Below, piece by piece: positions 1 through 10,645 of a stretch of DNA of 64,000 nucleotides. Position numbers and translations under genes: made by a program. The DNA comes from Coenobita brevimanus (Eukaryota > Arthropoda > Malacostraca > Decapoda > Coenobitidae), in the NCBI GenBank assembly GCA_032717465.1, contig CM064670.1, forward strand, positions 15,954,931 through 16,018,930, read 5' to 3'. Numbering within the stretch: position 1 is the stretch's first letter; each line of letters opens with the position of its first letter. A model generated the notes under the pieces. That model searched no databases, had not been told where the DNA came from, and saw only the letters and a program-made list of their open reading frames with translations.

Positions 1-659
1 TTTGAAAGATGTCTGAAATGAAAAACCTAGCTCCGAGCTCAAGTTTCTGATGGAAAATAAAAGGTGAACTGCTATAAAAGAAATAATGATAATAATAATT
101 AGAATATTGTAACTCTCAGAGATAGTTACTGACCTACGCCTGCGAGAATATTGCTGACAGGCACAACTTATGTTTTATGCAATAACTCAAAAACCGCTGG
201 TCAAACTGCCACCTAAAAATAAGCAGACTCGGTTCAGAACAGGGGAAACTTTTAGGGCCATGAAGTGCCTCATCAGTGTTTTAGATCTTCCTGTATGGAA
301 GAGCAAATGAAAAGTGAGACGCCCAAAATATCATAATGTCGTGCTTAAATGACATTCAAATTTTCTCCATTTGAATGTATGGAAAATCATTTTATCACGG
401 AACTTCCTTCCATGTTCATTTATCAGTAACAGTTTTGGAGCAAACTGAGGTCGAAAATTAATGATTTTTGGACATTTTTGGACCTGTGACCTTGAAAAGT
501 ATGCCAGTCACTGAAACTTGTTTTACGTAATATTTCTTAACCGTATTGCCACAGAAAAATATACAGACTTAGTCTAGGACCAAACAAAACTTTTAGGGCT
601 AAGAAGTACCTCATTATCGCCGGCCTTTACCAAGGTGGAGCTATAATGTTTTTGTGTGC

Positions 660-721
<62 letters not shown>
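660..721. repeat. (TG)n microsatellite
   Basis: Nearly perfect TG dinucleotide run of about 60 bases inside repeat family A. Confidence 0.97.
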
Positions 722-722
<1 letters not shown>

Positions 723-1341
723 CCCATTATATCTCATGAACGGCTTCAGCTATCAACATGAAACCTTCACGGTATCAAGATATGGTCAAAATCTTGGCCG
801 AGTTCGAAAATGGGCACTCGGGGTCTTCAAGGTTACCAAAATGGCTGCCATAGGTCAATTAGTTTTTGTCAGCCGCTTAGCACCATTATATCTCATAAAC
901 AGCTCGAGCTGTCAACATGAAACCTTCAGGGTGTCAAGATTTGGCCAAAATCTTGGGGTTGGCCAATATCATATTCTGGCGTGTGATTAGCATTTGATTT
1001 CCGAATGCTTGTCTTTCATTTATTTTTCAATTTTTCCTGTATGGAAGAGCAATAATTGAAAAGTGTTGGAAACTGGGATGTCTGAAATATCCTAGTGTTA
1101 CGCGTGAATGGCCTTTCAAATTTTTTCCATACCAACGTCTGGAGAATATTTTTAGCAAGGGATTTCCTCCAATGTTCATGTTTCAGTTATTGTTTTGGAG
1201 TAAACTGAGGTTAAAAATTCATTATTTTTGGACATTTTTTTAACCTGTGACCTTGAAAAGTAGGTCAAGGTCACTTAATCTGGGTCAGTGTAAGTGGGTC
1301 ATGGAGCTGCATATCTTCACTAATTGGAGACGAAAAGTGAC

Positions 1342-1384
<43 letters not shown>
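1342..1384. repeat. (AAT)n microsatellite
   Basis: About fourteen AAT/ATA triplets in a row inside repeat family A. Confidence 0.95.
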
Positions 1385-1388
<4 letters not shown>

Positions 1389-1887
1389 CCAGATAACTGG
1401 AACTGTCATAGACAATAACTGATCTTTACCTATAAGAATAATGCTTTTTGTAATAATTCAAAAACTGTAAGTCAAACTGCCACCAAAGAGTACACGGACT
1501 TGGTCCAGCACCAGACAAAATTTCTTGATCCAAGGAATGGTCATTTTTCTTTTTCCTATACGGAGGAGCAATTGGATTTTACTGAAAACTAAGGTGTTCC
1601 AAATATTGTAGTGTCACACATGAATAACCCTCAACTTTTTTCCATGAAAAATTTTAAAAAATTATTTTAGCATGGGATTTCCTTCCATGTTAAAGTATCT
1701 GTTATAGTTTTTGATTAAACTGAAAATAAAAATTCACGATTTTTGGACATTTTTGAACCTGAGACCTCGACAAGTAAGTCAAGATCACTGAAACTGGGGC
1801 AGTGTAATAAGGTCATGGTGCTGTAGAAAAATCGAGGCGGAAAGTGAGGGAATAATAAAAACACATACAGTAATGATGGAAACAAAA

Positions 1888-3484
1888 TGTTATGCTAGAT
1901 GTTTTTAGGTCGACTTCTCGTCCTAAGGACACTAGCTACTGAGATGGGGTTCTCTTTGAAGATCGGAACTAGAATACACTGTAAGAGGAAGAGGGCATGA
2001 AAACTCGGGTTAACCTAACTTACCTGTGTATTATCTCAAATTCAAACAGCACTGAATACAATGTAAATATAATTTGGCCACAATATACTATACAGGTTCA
2101 AAAATCACTGTCTGGACTGGAGGACTCTGTCATTGCTGCTGAAGTCCCAGGCTGCCTATAGGTGTTGGCCAGGTGTGGGAGGGGTCCCGTCAGGTGTGCC
2201 TTCCCTTAGAGGGCACAGGACTACTCTCGGGGGCCACGTCATCTGGAGTGGGCTGCTTGGCGGCGTGGAGAGGGGCCCGTTCCTAGCGAGGCCTTGGTGG
2301 GGAGTTCGGTCCTTTGGGCTGGGACCAAGTAGGGAGAGTCTGTGCCCACTCTGAGAAGAAGGTCGTCGTCCAATGGGGCTGGGGAGGTCACACCCCAGGG
2401 TCCTGGGGGCGCTTCAGGGAGTCCGGGGACTGTGGTCACTCTTGGGTCGGGTCGATGTCAGGGGTGGTCTGCGGCATCCTCTCCTCTGGAAGTCCGACAG
2501 TGGGTGGTCTCGCTTGGGCACTGGCTGCACTGCCCAAACCCCCGGGGTCACGATAGGGCCTTGCCAAACGTCCTCCAGGTGTAGCTCTTTCTGGGGGCTG
2601 CCTCTGTGGGGAGAATGGGAGGGGCGTCCTGCTTGGCCGCAGGAGGGGTAGTCCAAGCAAGGGATGTCCTCCGGAGGGGAAGTCACAGGGGGCGAGAGAC
2701 AGGTGGTGTCTGTTCTCTCCCTGGCGTGGCCAGTGGCCACTGCTGAGGTCCCAAGGGCAGCAGGAGTAGGGTGGCTAGTGGCTGTCCCTCTCCTGCCGGT
2801 GCGGCTAATGTCCGTCACTGGAGCCTGACTTCCAGGCAGGACTGAGGGCGAGATGTGGCTAGTGGCCGTCACCTGTCCACTGGTGCGGCTAGTGGCTATC
2901 ACCTGTCCTCCGGTGCGGCTAGTGGCCATCGCCTGGGCATTGTTCCCAGAGTGGACTGTGGGCTGGGTGTGGCTAGTGGCCATCACTCGCTCACGGGTGT
3001 GGCTAGTGGCTGTCACCGAGGTCCTGTGAGGGGAGGGAATGGCAGACGAAATGCAGCTAGTGGCCGTCACCTGCCTGTTGGTGCAGCTTGTGGCTGTCAC
3101 CAAGGTCCAACTCCCAGAGGCAGCTGCAGAAGGAGAGCAGGTGGTGGCCGTCTCTCCCCTGGTGCGACTAGTAGCCGTCACTGGTTTCTGCAGAGGGGGG
3201 GATGCAGCTATAGAGCGGCTAGTGGCCATCACTAGGGTGCTATCTGGGACTGAGGTATCAGCCACACCCCGAACCTGGGGAGGGCTGGTCCGGTTGGAAA
3301 GTAGTGCACCAGCACTATGTAGTTCTTGTCGGGTCCATTGAGGGGAAGAAGGGCGCAAGGTAGTAAGGGACATAGGCCCGTACTGCCTAGGCCTTATGCA
3401 AGCCCTAAGTGCCTCTCCGTGGTCTCCCCCTGGGATGGGTGTCACAACATCCTCTCATGGTGTTTTGTTGTGGTGGGCATTTCA
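1888..3484 (-). repeat. 3' LTR of the gypsy element
   Basis: Begins TGTTATGCTAG and ends CATTTCA on the plus strand, about 1.6 kb. It aligns along its whole length with 10646-12289. The middle (about 2790-3240) is a run of diverged copies of a roughly 30-bp unit containing 'ctagtggccgtcac', GC-rich compared with the flanks. The element reads right to left, so this is the downstream LTR. Confidence 0.87.
2414..3445 (-). CDS. Long open frame inside the LTR, Ser/Thr-rich repeats
   Basis: A 343-residue frame lies wholly inside the LTR and runs in the element's sense direction. Its middle is a repeat of about ten residues around VTATSRT/VTATSHT, made by the 30-bp GC-rich DNA unit. The ends are Pro/Ser-rich. 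I recognise no domain, signal peptide or membrane segment. The other LTR keeps the same frame open for 317 residues (11254-12207), and the solo LTR keeps it open with one stop (31998-32687). A stop-free repeat whose unit is a multiple of three would stay open by itself, so openness alone does not prove coding. Function unknown. Confidence 0.35.
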   Translation of the reverse strand: MTPIPGGDHGEALRACIRPRQYGPMSLTTLRPSSPQWTRQELHSAGALLSNRTSPPQVRGVADTSVPDSTLVMATSRSIAASPPLQKPVTATSRTRGETATTCSPSAAASGSWTLVTATSCTNRQVTATSCISSAIPSPHRTSVTATSHTRERVMATSHTQPTVHSGNNAQAMATSRTGGQVIATSRTSGQVTATSHISPSVLPGSQAPVTDISRTGRRGTATSHPTPAALGTSAVATGHARERTDTTCLSPPVTSPPEDIPCLDYPSCGQAGRPSHSPHRGSPQKELHLEDVWQGPIVTPGVWAVQPVPKRDHPLSDFQRRGCRRPPLTSTRPKSDHSPRTP

Positions 3485-3518
3485 CCACCGTCTTGGGGGG
3501 AAAAGTCACGTCCCTGTG

Positions 3519-3683
3519 GCTGGAGGTAGTAGGTGTCCGTGGTGGTGGTACTGTGGTCTGCTGTGAGGTGATGGCTGGAGGTAGTAGGTGTCCGTGGTGG
3601 TGGTACTGTGGTCTGGTGTGAGGTGATGGCTGGAGGTAGTAGGTGTCTGTGGTGGTGGTACTGTGGTCTGGTGTGAGGTGATG
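3519..3683. repeat. 55-bp tandem repeat, three copies
   Basis: A 55-bp unit beginning 'gctggaggtagtaggtgt' occurs three times head to tail with only a few base changes. It lies just inside the 3' LTR, in the non-coding or tail region of the gypsy element. Confidence 0.9.
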
Positions 3684-3722
3684 GAGGAGGCTGGTGCAGT
3701 AGGGGGTGGCTATCTCTGGGTC

Positions 3723-4600
3723 TCAGTGGTGTGTGTGTAGGTGATGTTTAGGGTGGAGGTCTGGGATGTCTCCTGAAGGAGTTGGAGGAGGTGGTACGTC
3801 CCATGGATGCGAAGTTTCTTCCCGTGGGCTTGGGCCCAGGTGATACGCAGTACCTTCATGGCTGGTGGTGTCTTCTAGCTGAATACTGGCAACTGGTGAG
3901 GTAGTTGGGGTTTTATGAGGTTGCCAAGGGTAGGTGCAGCTCTTTTCCCTGAGGAGTGGGGATGGCGGAAGTTTCCATTGGGCCTGGTGTAAATGCAGTG
4001 TTATGGGGAATGTGTTGGGTGTGTGGGGGCCGGGGGTGGGCTGTTTTGGTGGTGTGGGTGATATTGGGGGACTGGGTGAGGGTGTGATTAAATACCTGAC
4101 CCGTGGCAGTGAGAGGCGGCCAGATCTGGTTGTGGTGGTGGTGAGGGTGGGTGTGGGTGGTGAGGGGGGAATGTGGCCTCGTGGTGCGGTGGCTGGGCCT
4201 GCTGGTGTGGTCTGGGTATTTGGTGGTGGGGCGGTGGGGGTAGTGAATGGGGGGTGGGCTTGTGGTGTGGGGCGGGCTGTGGGTGTGGAGCGAGGAGGGA
4301 GAGGAGGAGATGGTGCGGGTATAGAGGTGGTGGCAGGTGGGCTGGGGGTCCCTGGGCCAGGTGGCTGGACTTGTGGTGGTGGTGTGGTGGCAGGAGCTGA
4401 GGTGTGAGGTGTGGCGGGGGAGTTGACTGGAGAGGAGGGAGTGGGGGAGGATGACAAGAAAGAGGAGGGTGAGAAGCAGCAGGTGTATGTGTCTGACGGG
4501 GAGTCTGGAGTGTTGAGTGGTGGTGAAGTGGTTTGGAGGGTGGGGGTAGGGGGGTGGTGTCATTGGGAAGTTTTGGTTGGGAATGGGCATATGTGATGGT
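3723..4600 (-). pseudogene. Pro/Thr-rich tail region of the gypsy element
   Basis: On the minus strand this GT-rich stretch encodes a low-complexity Pro/Thr/Ser/His tail in two overlapping frames (for example 3723-4457, 244 residues). It follows the integrase C-terminus and precedes the 3' LTR, where some Metaviridae carry an envelope gene. No hydrophobic fusion or membrane segment is visible, so I do not call it env. It may be a Pro-rich Pol tail or simple-sequence expansion. The plus-strand frames here are Gly/Val-rich shadows. Confidence 0.4.
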
Positions 4601-4620
4601 TACGATAAGTGCGTGGGGTG

Positions 4621-5510
4621 TTATGGTAGTCGATGGTGACTTGGTAAGGGCTGGGGATGTGGGTAATGGTGTAGTGTACTAATGGTGTAGTGTCCCACAA
4701 ACTGTGGTGAGACTTTGTTGGGTGTTGGTAGTTTGGTCACCTGGTTTGTAGGGGTTGGAGGGGGTGACATCCGGTTGCAGGTCCTGATGTTTCTGCAAGT
4801 GATGCAGTCGTCTCTTGAGGTGGTGAAGGGGGTTGGACATAGGGGACATGGAGAGGGGACTGGAGGTGCTGTCGGAATGGTAGGAGGAGGGGGGGTTTCC
4901 CTGAATACCCGTTCGTGTGTGGAGATGCCATCGTCCCAGGGGGAGGAATTCATCCCCCACTGCACAATCTTGATGTAAGCCAGCCATTCTTCATCTTTGG
5001 TCTCTTCTATTCAAGGCCGCACCTGATTGAGGAGGGTGCGATGGCTCCTTTCACATATTCTGTTCCCTTGGGGCCAGTAGGGAGAGGAGTGTGAGATGTG
5101 GTAGCCGAAGATGGTGGCGAGTTCTTGCCATATCGCGCTGGTGAACTCTGGGGCATTGTCTGAGTGCAGGGCTTGGGGAATACCGATGTACAGGAAGACG
5201 TGGAGGACAAGGGTGTCGGCCACAGTAACAGCATGGTGTTCCTTGGCCAGACAGGCAATGATGAATTTTGAGTATGTATCCATGAAGGTGATGATATACT
5301 GGTAGCTGTCTTTAGGTGGTAGAGGGCCTACTATGTTCACGGACAACAGTTGCCAAGGTTTTTGGTTGGTGATGCTTCCCGACAGGCCAGGTGTGCGGGT
5401 GATGTCCTTGCCTAACGCGCATGCCCGGCAGACCTGGGTGACTTGTTTGGCCAGGTTGGAGGGGTTGGGTGTCCAATGGGAATCATTGAATACTTGCAAA
5501 AGTTTCTAAG
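4621..5510 (-). pseudogene. Ty3/gypsy integrase (zinc-binding, core and C-terminal parts), broken
   Basis: Integrase joins retroelement cDNA to host DNA. The minus strand shows the end of an HHCC zinc-binding module (a His before CRAC near 5430-5510), then an rve-type core over 5011-5430. In the core the first catalytic position reads SVNIVGPL, with Asn where Asp is expected. The second motif HSDNAPEF keeps its Asp, and the third, CERSHRTL, keeps its Glu. A C-terminal piece continues over 4621-4990 (LAYIKIVQWG type). A stop near 5505 separates the module from upstream Pol, another stop follows the core, and the lost Asp would by itself abolish activity. Confidence 0.85.
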
Positions 5511-6591
5511 TGCCAAGATGAATCCCACTGTCCGAGTGCAGGTGGGTTATTGTGTTGAGGGCGGTTTCGGGGTCAAGCACTATATGCCCTGACTGGGTGA
5601 ACAGATGATTGCCCTGTTGATGGAGCTTGGAGAGTACCTGTGGCAGTATCCAGTGGGGGCGATCCTTGTTGCGCCACTGTTGCAAGAGATTTGGCTTGAT
5701 GTGGACGGAGTTAATTGGTAGCTGGGACAGGGCATCGGCGTTGGTGTGTAGTTTGCCAGGGTGGTAGGATATCTTGTAGTTAAACTCCTCAAAAGTTTCC
5801 TTCCACCTGATGAGTTGGACATTGTGGGTACTGGACTGGTGTAACCATTGGAACAATTGATGGTCGGTGATGATGGTGACGTGTGTACCGGAGAGGTACG
5901 CTCGAAAGTGTTCTAGTGCCTATACGATGCCTAGGCATTGTCGTTTGATGGCGGCGTAGTTTCTCGTGGCTTGGTTGATGGTGTGGCTGGCACAGGCGAT
6001 GATGTACTCCTGCCCTTCTTGCACCTGGGCAAGGACAGCGCCGATCGCTACTAGAGACACATTTGTGTGTAGGTGGAACGGCAGAGTGTAGTCGGGGAAT
6101 GCGATGATTGGGGCAGCAATAAGCCTGGTTTTTAGGATGTAGAATGCTGCGCTCCTCTCATCGGTCCAGGTAAGAGGCTCACCATTTTTAGTCATATCGT
6201 GGAGGGGTTTGGCAGTGTCAGCGAACCCTTTTACAAAGCGCCGGTAGTATGAGGTGAGCCCTAGGAAGACGCGGACCTCATAGACATCTTGGGGTAAGGG
6301 GAGATCTGCGATGGCATGCAGCTTGTCAGGGTCAGGTGCTATTCCTTCCTCTGAAATAATGTGCCCCAGGAAGGAGACAGTTTGTGCAGCCAGGACGCAT
6401 TTCAACGGTCTGAGTTTGAGGCCAGCCTGGCGGATGCACAGGAAGACCTTTTTAAGTCGTTGGAGGTGGTCTGCCCATGACTGGTTGAAAATCATTATGT
6501 TGTCCAGGTATGCCAGGCAGATTTCCCAGGTGAGGCCACTGAGGACTGACTCCATTAATCTGGAAAATGTAGCGGGAGCATTAGAGTCCAA
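5506..6591 (-). pseudogene. Ty3/gypsy reverse transcriptase palm/thumb and RNase H, broken
   Basis: The minus-strand frame 5920-6591 carries the SNAPATFSRLM motif, then AYLDN where the active-site box is normally YLDD, then the thumb signature SFLGHIISEEGI and the connection to RNase H (TWTDERSAAFYILK). RNase H residues continue to about 5850 and end in the typical tail KISYHPGKLHTNADALS at about 5720-5790. The second catalytic Asp of the RT box is Asn, so polymerase activity would be lost. A frame change near 6591 separates this from the fingers region; the spacing fits loss of two bases. Another break lies near 5900. Confidence 0.88.
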
Positions 6592-7167
6592 ATGGGAGGA
6601 AGTTGAATTCGTAGTGTTTTACATTATTGGTTGAGAAAGCTGTTTTCCCCCTGTCCTCAGGGTGTACAGGGACGTGCCAGCATCCTAATTGTATGTCCAA
6701 GGTGGAGAACCAGAATGCTCCATACAGGGAGTCAAGGGGGTCATCTATCCTGGGTAGGGGGGCAACATCCTTGGTGGTCACATCGTTCAGTCGTCTATAA
6801 TCCACACAGAAACGCATGGTGCTGTCTTCTTGACCGGGACGACGGGGGAGGACCACAGGCTGGTGGAAAGTCATATGACGTCGACATCAAGCATTTCCTG
6901 GACCTGCCGGTCTTCCTCAGCTCATTGTTTGGGGTTTTTCCACAGTGGCGGTTGGCAAATAGGTGGTCTCTTAGTGTGGATTTCATGTGTCAGGTACGTG
7001 GTGTGGCCAATGTCTGCGGGTCCTGACGTGAAGAGGTCTTGGAAGTCCAGTAGGAGGTGGCGGAGGCTGTCCGCTTGGTGAGGTGAGAGGTGTTCAAGTA
7101 GAGAAGGTAGGGGAGAAGGGGGGGTAGGGGGTGCACAAGGCTTGGCCTCCTCCATTTCTCCCACCAC
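6581..7167 (-). pseudogene. Ty3/gypsy reverse transcriptase fingers region and upstream linker, broken
   Basis: The fingers motif FCVDYRRLN, the first catalytic block LDIQLGC (normally LDLxSGY) and FLPFGL are readable on the minus strand at 6581-6874. Upstream (6922-7167) the frame matches the usual pre-RT segment, with HHLLLDF-type residues, DLFTSGPADIG and an HEI..PICQPP stretch. At least one frameshift separates the two pieces near 6875-6925. Confidence 0.83.
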
Positions 7168-7170
7168 TAA

Positions 7171-7978
7171 TCATTTGGGCAGGGTGAGGGGGGGTGGTGG
7201 AGACATTTGTGATGCGTACTGCTCCGAGGTGGGGAGGGGGTGGAAGGTGGGGGACAGTAGGCAGGATGACAGGGTTCTGGGTGGTAGGATGGGGGAGAAC
7301 AGGACGGAGGCTCCGGTGGGCCTGTTCAGGTGGAGCCAGGCCTCGTGCTGAGAGGGGATCGTCAGGGCGGAGGCAATGGTTGCTGGGAAGGTGGGGTGTG
7401 CAGGAGTGGAAAGGGGGGTAGGGGACAGGGTGGAGGATGGGGGGAGGGGGATGTAGGGTGAGGAGGGGGTGGGGGTGTATATGCGGAGTGGGTGGGGGGA
7501 GGGGTCTGGAGGCTTCTGGAATTGAAGATCACTTGTGAAAGTTGATGTTTGTATGTGGCTTCTGCAGGAGGTCCAGCCCCATATAACCATCATATGCATG
7601 GCAGGTAGAGTCAAAAACAATGAGCTCGTGTTGGGTAGAGACTTGCTGGTGGGTGTCGGCACACAGGGCCCAGGTTTCCTCACGTATGGGCAGGGGGCTG
7701 TCCCCCACATCTACGAGATGAGCTGAGATAGGGAAAAGCGGGCTGAAAGCCAATTTGTGACAGGAGTAAAAGTGGCTATAGAGGCAAGACCTGGCAGTTC
7801 CCATGTCAACCAGTAGCCTCACCTTCACCCCATTCAGTCTTATCTTATCATAGACTGGGGGGCAGTATTTCTGTGATGTGGCCCCTGGCACTGTGGGGAG
7901 GTGCGGGGGCAAGCCTAAAAATCCAGCTGCTGTAGGATCTTGTCTTCCTTTGGCTCCATTTCCCCAGGGTCGGCGCAT
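7171..7978 (-). pseudogene. Ty3/gypsy aspartic protease and Pro-rich linker, broken
   Basis: The retropepsin domain is seen at about 7530-7900 on the minus strand. The active-site triad reads VDMGTARSCL, where D-T/S-G is expected, so the middle residue is altered. The partner motif near the end reads YMGLDLL. A Pro/Ser-rich linker follows toward RT in another frame (7171-7530). The neighbouring Gag end and RT start support the assignment. Confidence 0.75.
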
Positions 7979-8011
7979 TCAGCCAATGAGGCATCGTCTT
8001 TGGTGCCCTTG

Positions 8012-8741
8012 TTATCCAGGGTAGAGACCTTCCGGCGCTTTTGGATGGCTGCCCTGCATCAGGCAGTTTTTAGCTGCTCTTGAATGTCGTGGAGGGGACA
8101 TCTGTGGCTGCAGGCAGAGAAGTCCCACGGGTTGATGGAAACAAAGTTTGCATTTTCCTTGGGGGTGGGACGTCTTTTGGTGGGGTGTGCCCTGGGTAAG
8201 TTGGGCGTTAGTGGAGAGCGTGCATGGGCTGGGGGCGTCCATGGTTTGTGGAGTGGTGCCCTCTTTTGAGTGGGGAATTTAATCATGGCGCCGATGTGCT
8301 GCAGGGTGGAGCGGGTGGCTGGGAGACATTGTACCAGTTGGATATCTCTATCTAGGTCTCCCGTTGGGTCATGTATTGCAATATGTTCTCTGATGATACT
8401 GGGGAGGATCCTTAGAAGTGTGTTAAACATGTGTTGTTCCCGGGTTGCTGCATCCATTTCTGGGTACGCAGCTGTGACGAGCCGCTTGGCCTAGATGAGT
8501 GTATCATTCGGGTTGCCATCGTAAATTAGAGTGTCGAGCTGTGATAAAGCTATAAATTTTCCTCAAGGATGGCGTGACGGCTTGGGTCATGATTTGGGTG
8601 AAATTCGCCCATGTCAGCTCCGGGACGATCCTGAGCACACTACTCTCCACTGCTTTCCCCAGGTGAGGCAGGGTAACTATCTTCTGCCTGTCATCTTCGA
8701 ACCCTATGTCCGGGGGTGGTTTGACCAAGGATAGGTATGTG
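8012..8741 (-). pseudogene. Ty3/gypsy Gag, main part, broken
   Basis: Two minus-strand frames (8504-8728 and 8059-8457) encode Gag-like protein: a capsid-type stretch (REQHMFNTLLRILPSIIREH) and a Pro/Lys-rich basic part, with Cys/His residues near 8090-8140 (SACSHRCPLHD) suggesting a relic nucleocapsid finger. A stop near 8494 and a frame change break it. The upstream end is cut by the TTAA element; the first 55 coding bases lie beyond it at 10523-10577. Confidence 0.7.
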
Positions 8742-8745
8742 CTAA
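8742..8745. other. Left target-site copy of TTAA element 1 (CTAA)
   Basis: The plus strand reads CTAA at the left edge and TTAA at 10519-10522 on the right edge. One base differs, which I take as a later mutation of the TTAA duplication. Confidence 0.7.
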
Positions 8746-10518
8746 CCCCTTAACCGCGGGGCGTCACTTTCGTGATGCTTGGGAGCAAGGGATCATACCG
8801 CGGGGCATCACTTTTGTGATTCTGTGTTATTTTGAATTTGCCCGGGCTTTCAAGTGGTGGCTTGTATCATCTATCAGTACTGCCAATGTCCAACACTAGT
8901 CAGCACTCCTAATCTCATCTGTACTCCCATCCATTGTTGACAATTTAGCCATTTCTCCCCGTTCTTGACTCCCCTCCCTACCTCCCCTCCATTATCCTAT
9001 CCTCTCGCCTGCCCGGCCGTGCTACACTAAGTAAATCTTCCCTGGAATTTTTCACTGATTTCATCCATTGAAATAAGCCCTATGCCCTATTCTTATACAA
9101 AATAATATATACAAGAAAGAAATAAGGTAAGTGAGAGTGCCATACACCTAGAATTGGCTAATTATCACCTGACAACACCTCACGTGCACTCGTTCGCTAA
9201 TTTTTGCTGTTTATTTCCCCTTGAAATATGCCGTATAATCTATTTTCGCAATAAAAATATATAAAAGAAAGGAAGGGAGAAGCCTAAGTGATATTTACAT
9301 TCACCTGGAACTACCTAATTTATTATGTATTGTCTTGGTTTCCTGCCAATCATTTCATTGCTATATATTAGCAGGTCTCACAAGACTGAAGTTGGCTGTA
9401 TTGCACTCACCCTAGCCAGGCAGCAGGAGGCCACCATTATCAGTTCACTGTCGTCTTTCAAGGTGAAAGTACGTCGGATTCGCTCCGGCTAACTTCTGTC
9501 CCTTTTTAGCCCCATGCAAAGGGCCCTGTGACCTTTACCCCCTACTAAACCTCGGGTGGAAAGAGATAAAGGCCTGACAATTGAAAGAGAGTGACTACGG
9601 TCTTTCTGTTGAGTAAAACAGTGCAAGTGGAATTGTAAATAATGTGTAAATAATGTGTAAAGAGCAAGTGAAAGCAATGAATGTAAATATAAGTGAACAG
9701 TGGAAAATAGTTTTATAAGTTACTTCATGTGACAGTGCATAACACAGTGTAAATAAAATAGAAATGTAAATAATGTAAATAAAATAGAGAACGTAAATAG
9801 AAATGTAAATGAGTAGTATTATAAGAATACGAGTATACATACTAGGAGTAATGAAAGTTTCACTCTAGCATGTATGAATACTATGAGTTATGAGAGTGAA
9901 GGTGAAAGTGACATTCACTCTCAATGCTAGTATACAGGACGAGAAAGTGAATGCTACATATTTTACTGAAAGAAATTGAATCCCTATAGTGACAATAAAC
10001 TACTATAACTGAAGGAAACTTATGGATAAAGACTGTAGATATATATAAGTGTTATACAGTATAGTAATAGAAATATAAACTGTGAGTGTTTTTATGAATA
10101 ATAAATGACACAACCAGCGGCGAACGATCGGAAGTGGGATGGTCATACGCCCTCGTAATTTGCATTGCTTTCACAGTGTTTTTTTTTTGGAGTATGGATT
10201 CCAAACTATTTGAGAATCATGGAATAGTGTTTCTAGTGATAATATCAGGCAGTGGTAATCATATTACGAGTTGTCGGGAAGTGTAAAGTGGAGACTTCGT
10301 TACCCAACTTCAGAGGTCTCCACAAGTCCTACGGTACTCGACGAAGGCTCAACAAACACCCCAGGAGAAAGCTGAAGGTATGTGCCATAAGCATATATGA
10401 TTTTAATATTCTAGGACTAATAACTGATTTTTGGCAAATATTTTTAGAGAGTCTGTTGGAGCGCAAATATGCCCACGGGAGCCGCAAGTCAAAGCAAAAC
10501 AAGCCCGCGGTTTAAGGG
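8746..10518. mobile_element. TTAA-flanked non-autonomous element 1 (piggyBac type), 1.77 kb
   Basis: The left end reads CCCCTTAACCGCGGGGC. The right end, reverse-complemented, reads CCCTTAAACCGCGGGC. With a (C/T)TAA site on each side this is the piggyBac pattern (TTAA target, ends starting with CCC). No transposase frame is visible; the interior is AT-rich with short polyT runs and small chance frames. The element sits inside the gag frame of the gypsy copy. Removing it together with one TTAA copy puts the gag start codon (10575-10577) in frame with the downstream Gag text, which fits precise insertion. It would have been moved in trans. Confidence 0.82.
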
Positions 10519-10522
10519 TTAA

Positions 10523-10577
10523 TACCACATTGTTCGGGGTCGAATTTGGGTAATTGTACATGAGGTTTGGTCGCCAT
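10523..10577 (-). pseudogene. First 55 coding bases of the gypsy gag, separated by element 1
   Basis: On the minus strand an ATG at 10575-10577 opens a short frame (MATKPHVQLPKFDPEQCG) of the kind seen at arthropod gypsy Gag N-termini. It runs directly into the TTAA at the edge of element 1. Between it and the LTR lies a leader of about 70 bases. The leader contains TGGCCAGC four bases from the LTR in element sense, a possible primer-binding site whose tRNA I cannot name. Confidence 0.7.
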
Positions 10578-10645
10578 TTTGGTAAACTTCCCTGTTTGCT
10601 CTTCCCTGCATTCTGATCAGGTCTAGAACCACCGCTGGCCACCTG

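Larger units (their letters stand above)
1..1887. repeat. AT-rich degenerate repeat family A (left block)
   Basis: No gene is seen here. The block is made of diverged copies of one AT-rich repeat. A segment reading roughly 'gacctgtgaccttgaaaagtaggtcaaggtcac' in pieces recurs near 480, 1245 and 1760. A segment containing 'caaactgccacc' recurs near 205 and 1475. The same segments return at 12290-12581 and 13438-13930, beyond the gypsy element, which shows that the gypsy element landed inside this repeat. Copies are roughly 70-85% alike by eye and the spacing is irregular, so this is an old tandem or interspersed repeat rather than a clean satellite. An open frame over 646-990 is only a TG-repeat artefact. 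Confidence 0.7.

Noticed and set aside
646..990. 114-residue open frame beginning with a Cys/Val run
   Set aside because: The run is a translated (TG)n microsatellite and the rest is repeat family A; no domain or gene context.
2790..3240. Regularly spaced similar units that could suggest a CRISPR-like array
   Set aside because: Units are diverged and contiguous, without constant repeats separated by unique spacers, and they lie within an LTR of a eukaryotic retroelement.
2133..3341. Several plus-strand frames across the gypsy LTR
   Set aside because: They are the reverse side of the GC-rich LTR repeat block; the element reads on the minus strand and these frames are not shared by all LTR copies.
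3723..4600. Third open frame after integrase, in the position of a gypsy envelope gene
   Set aside because: Low-complexity Pro/Thr composition, with no signal peptide, cleavage site or membrane segment.
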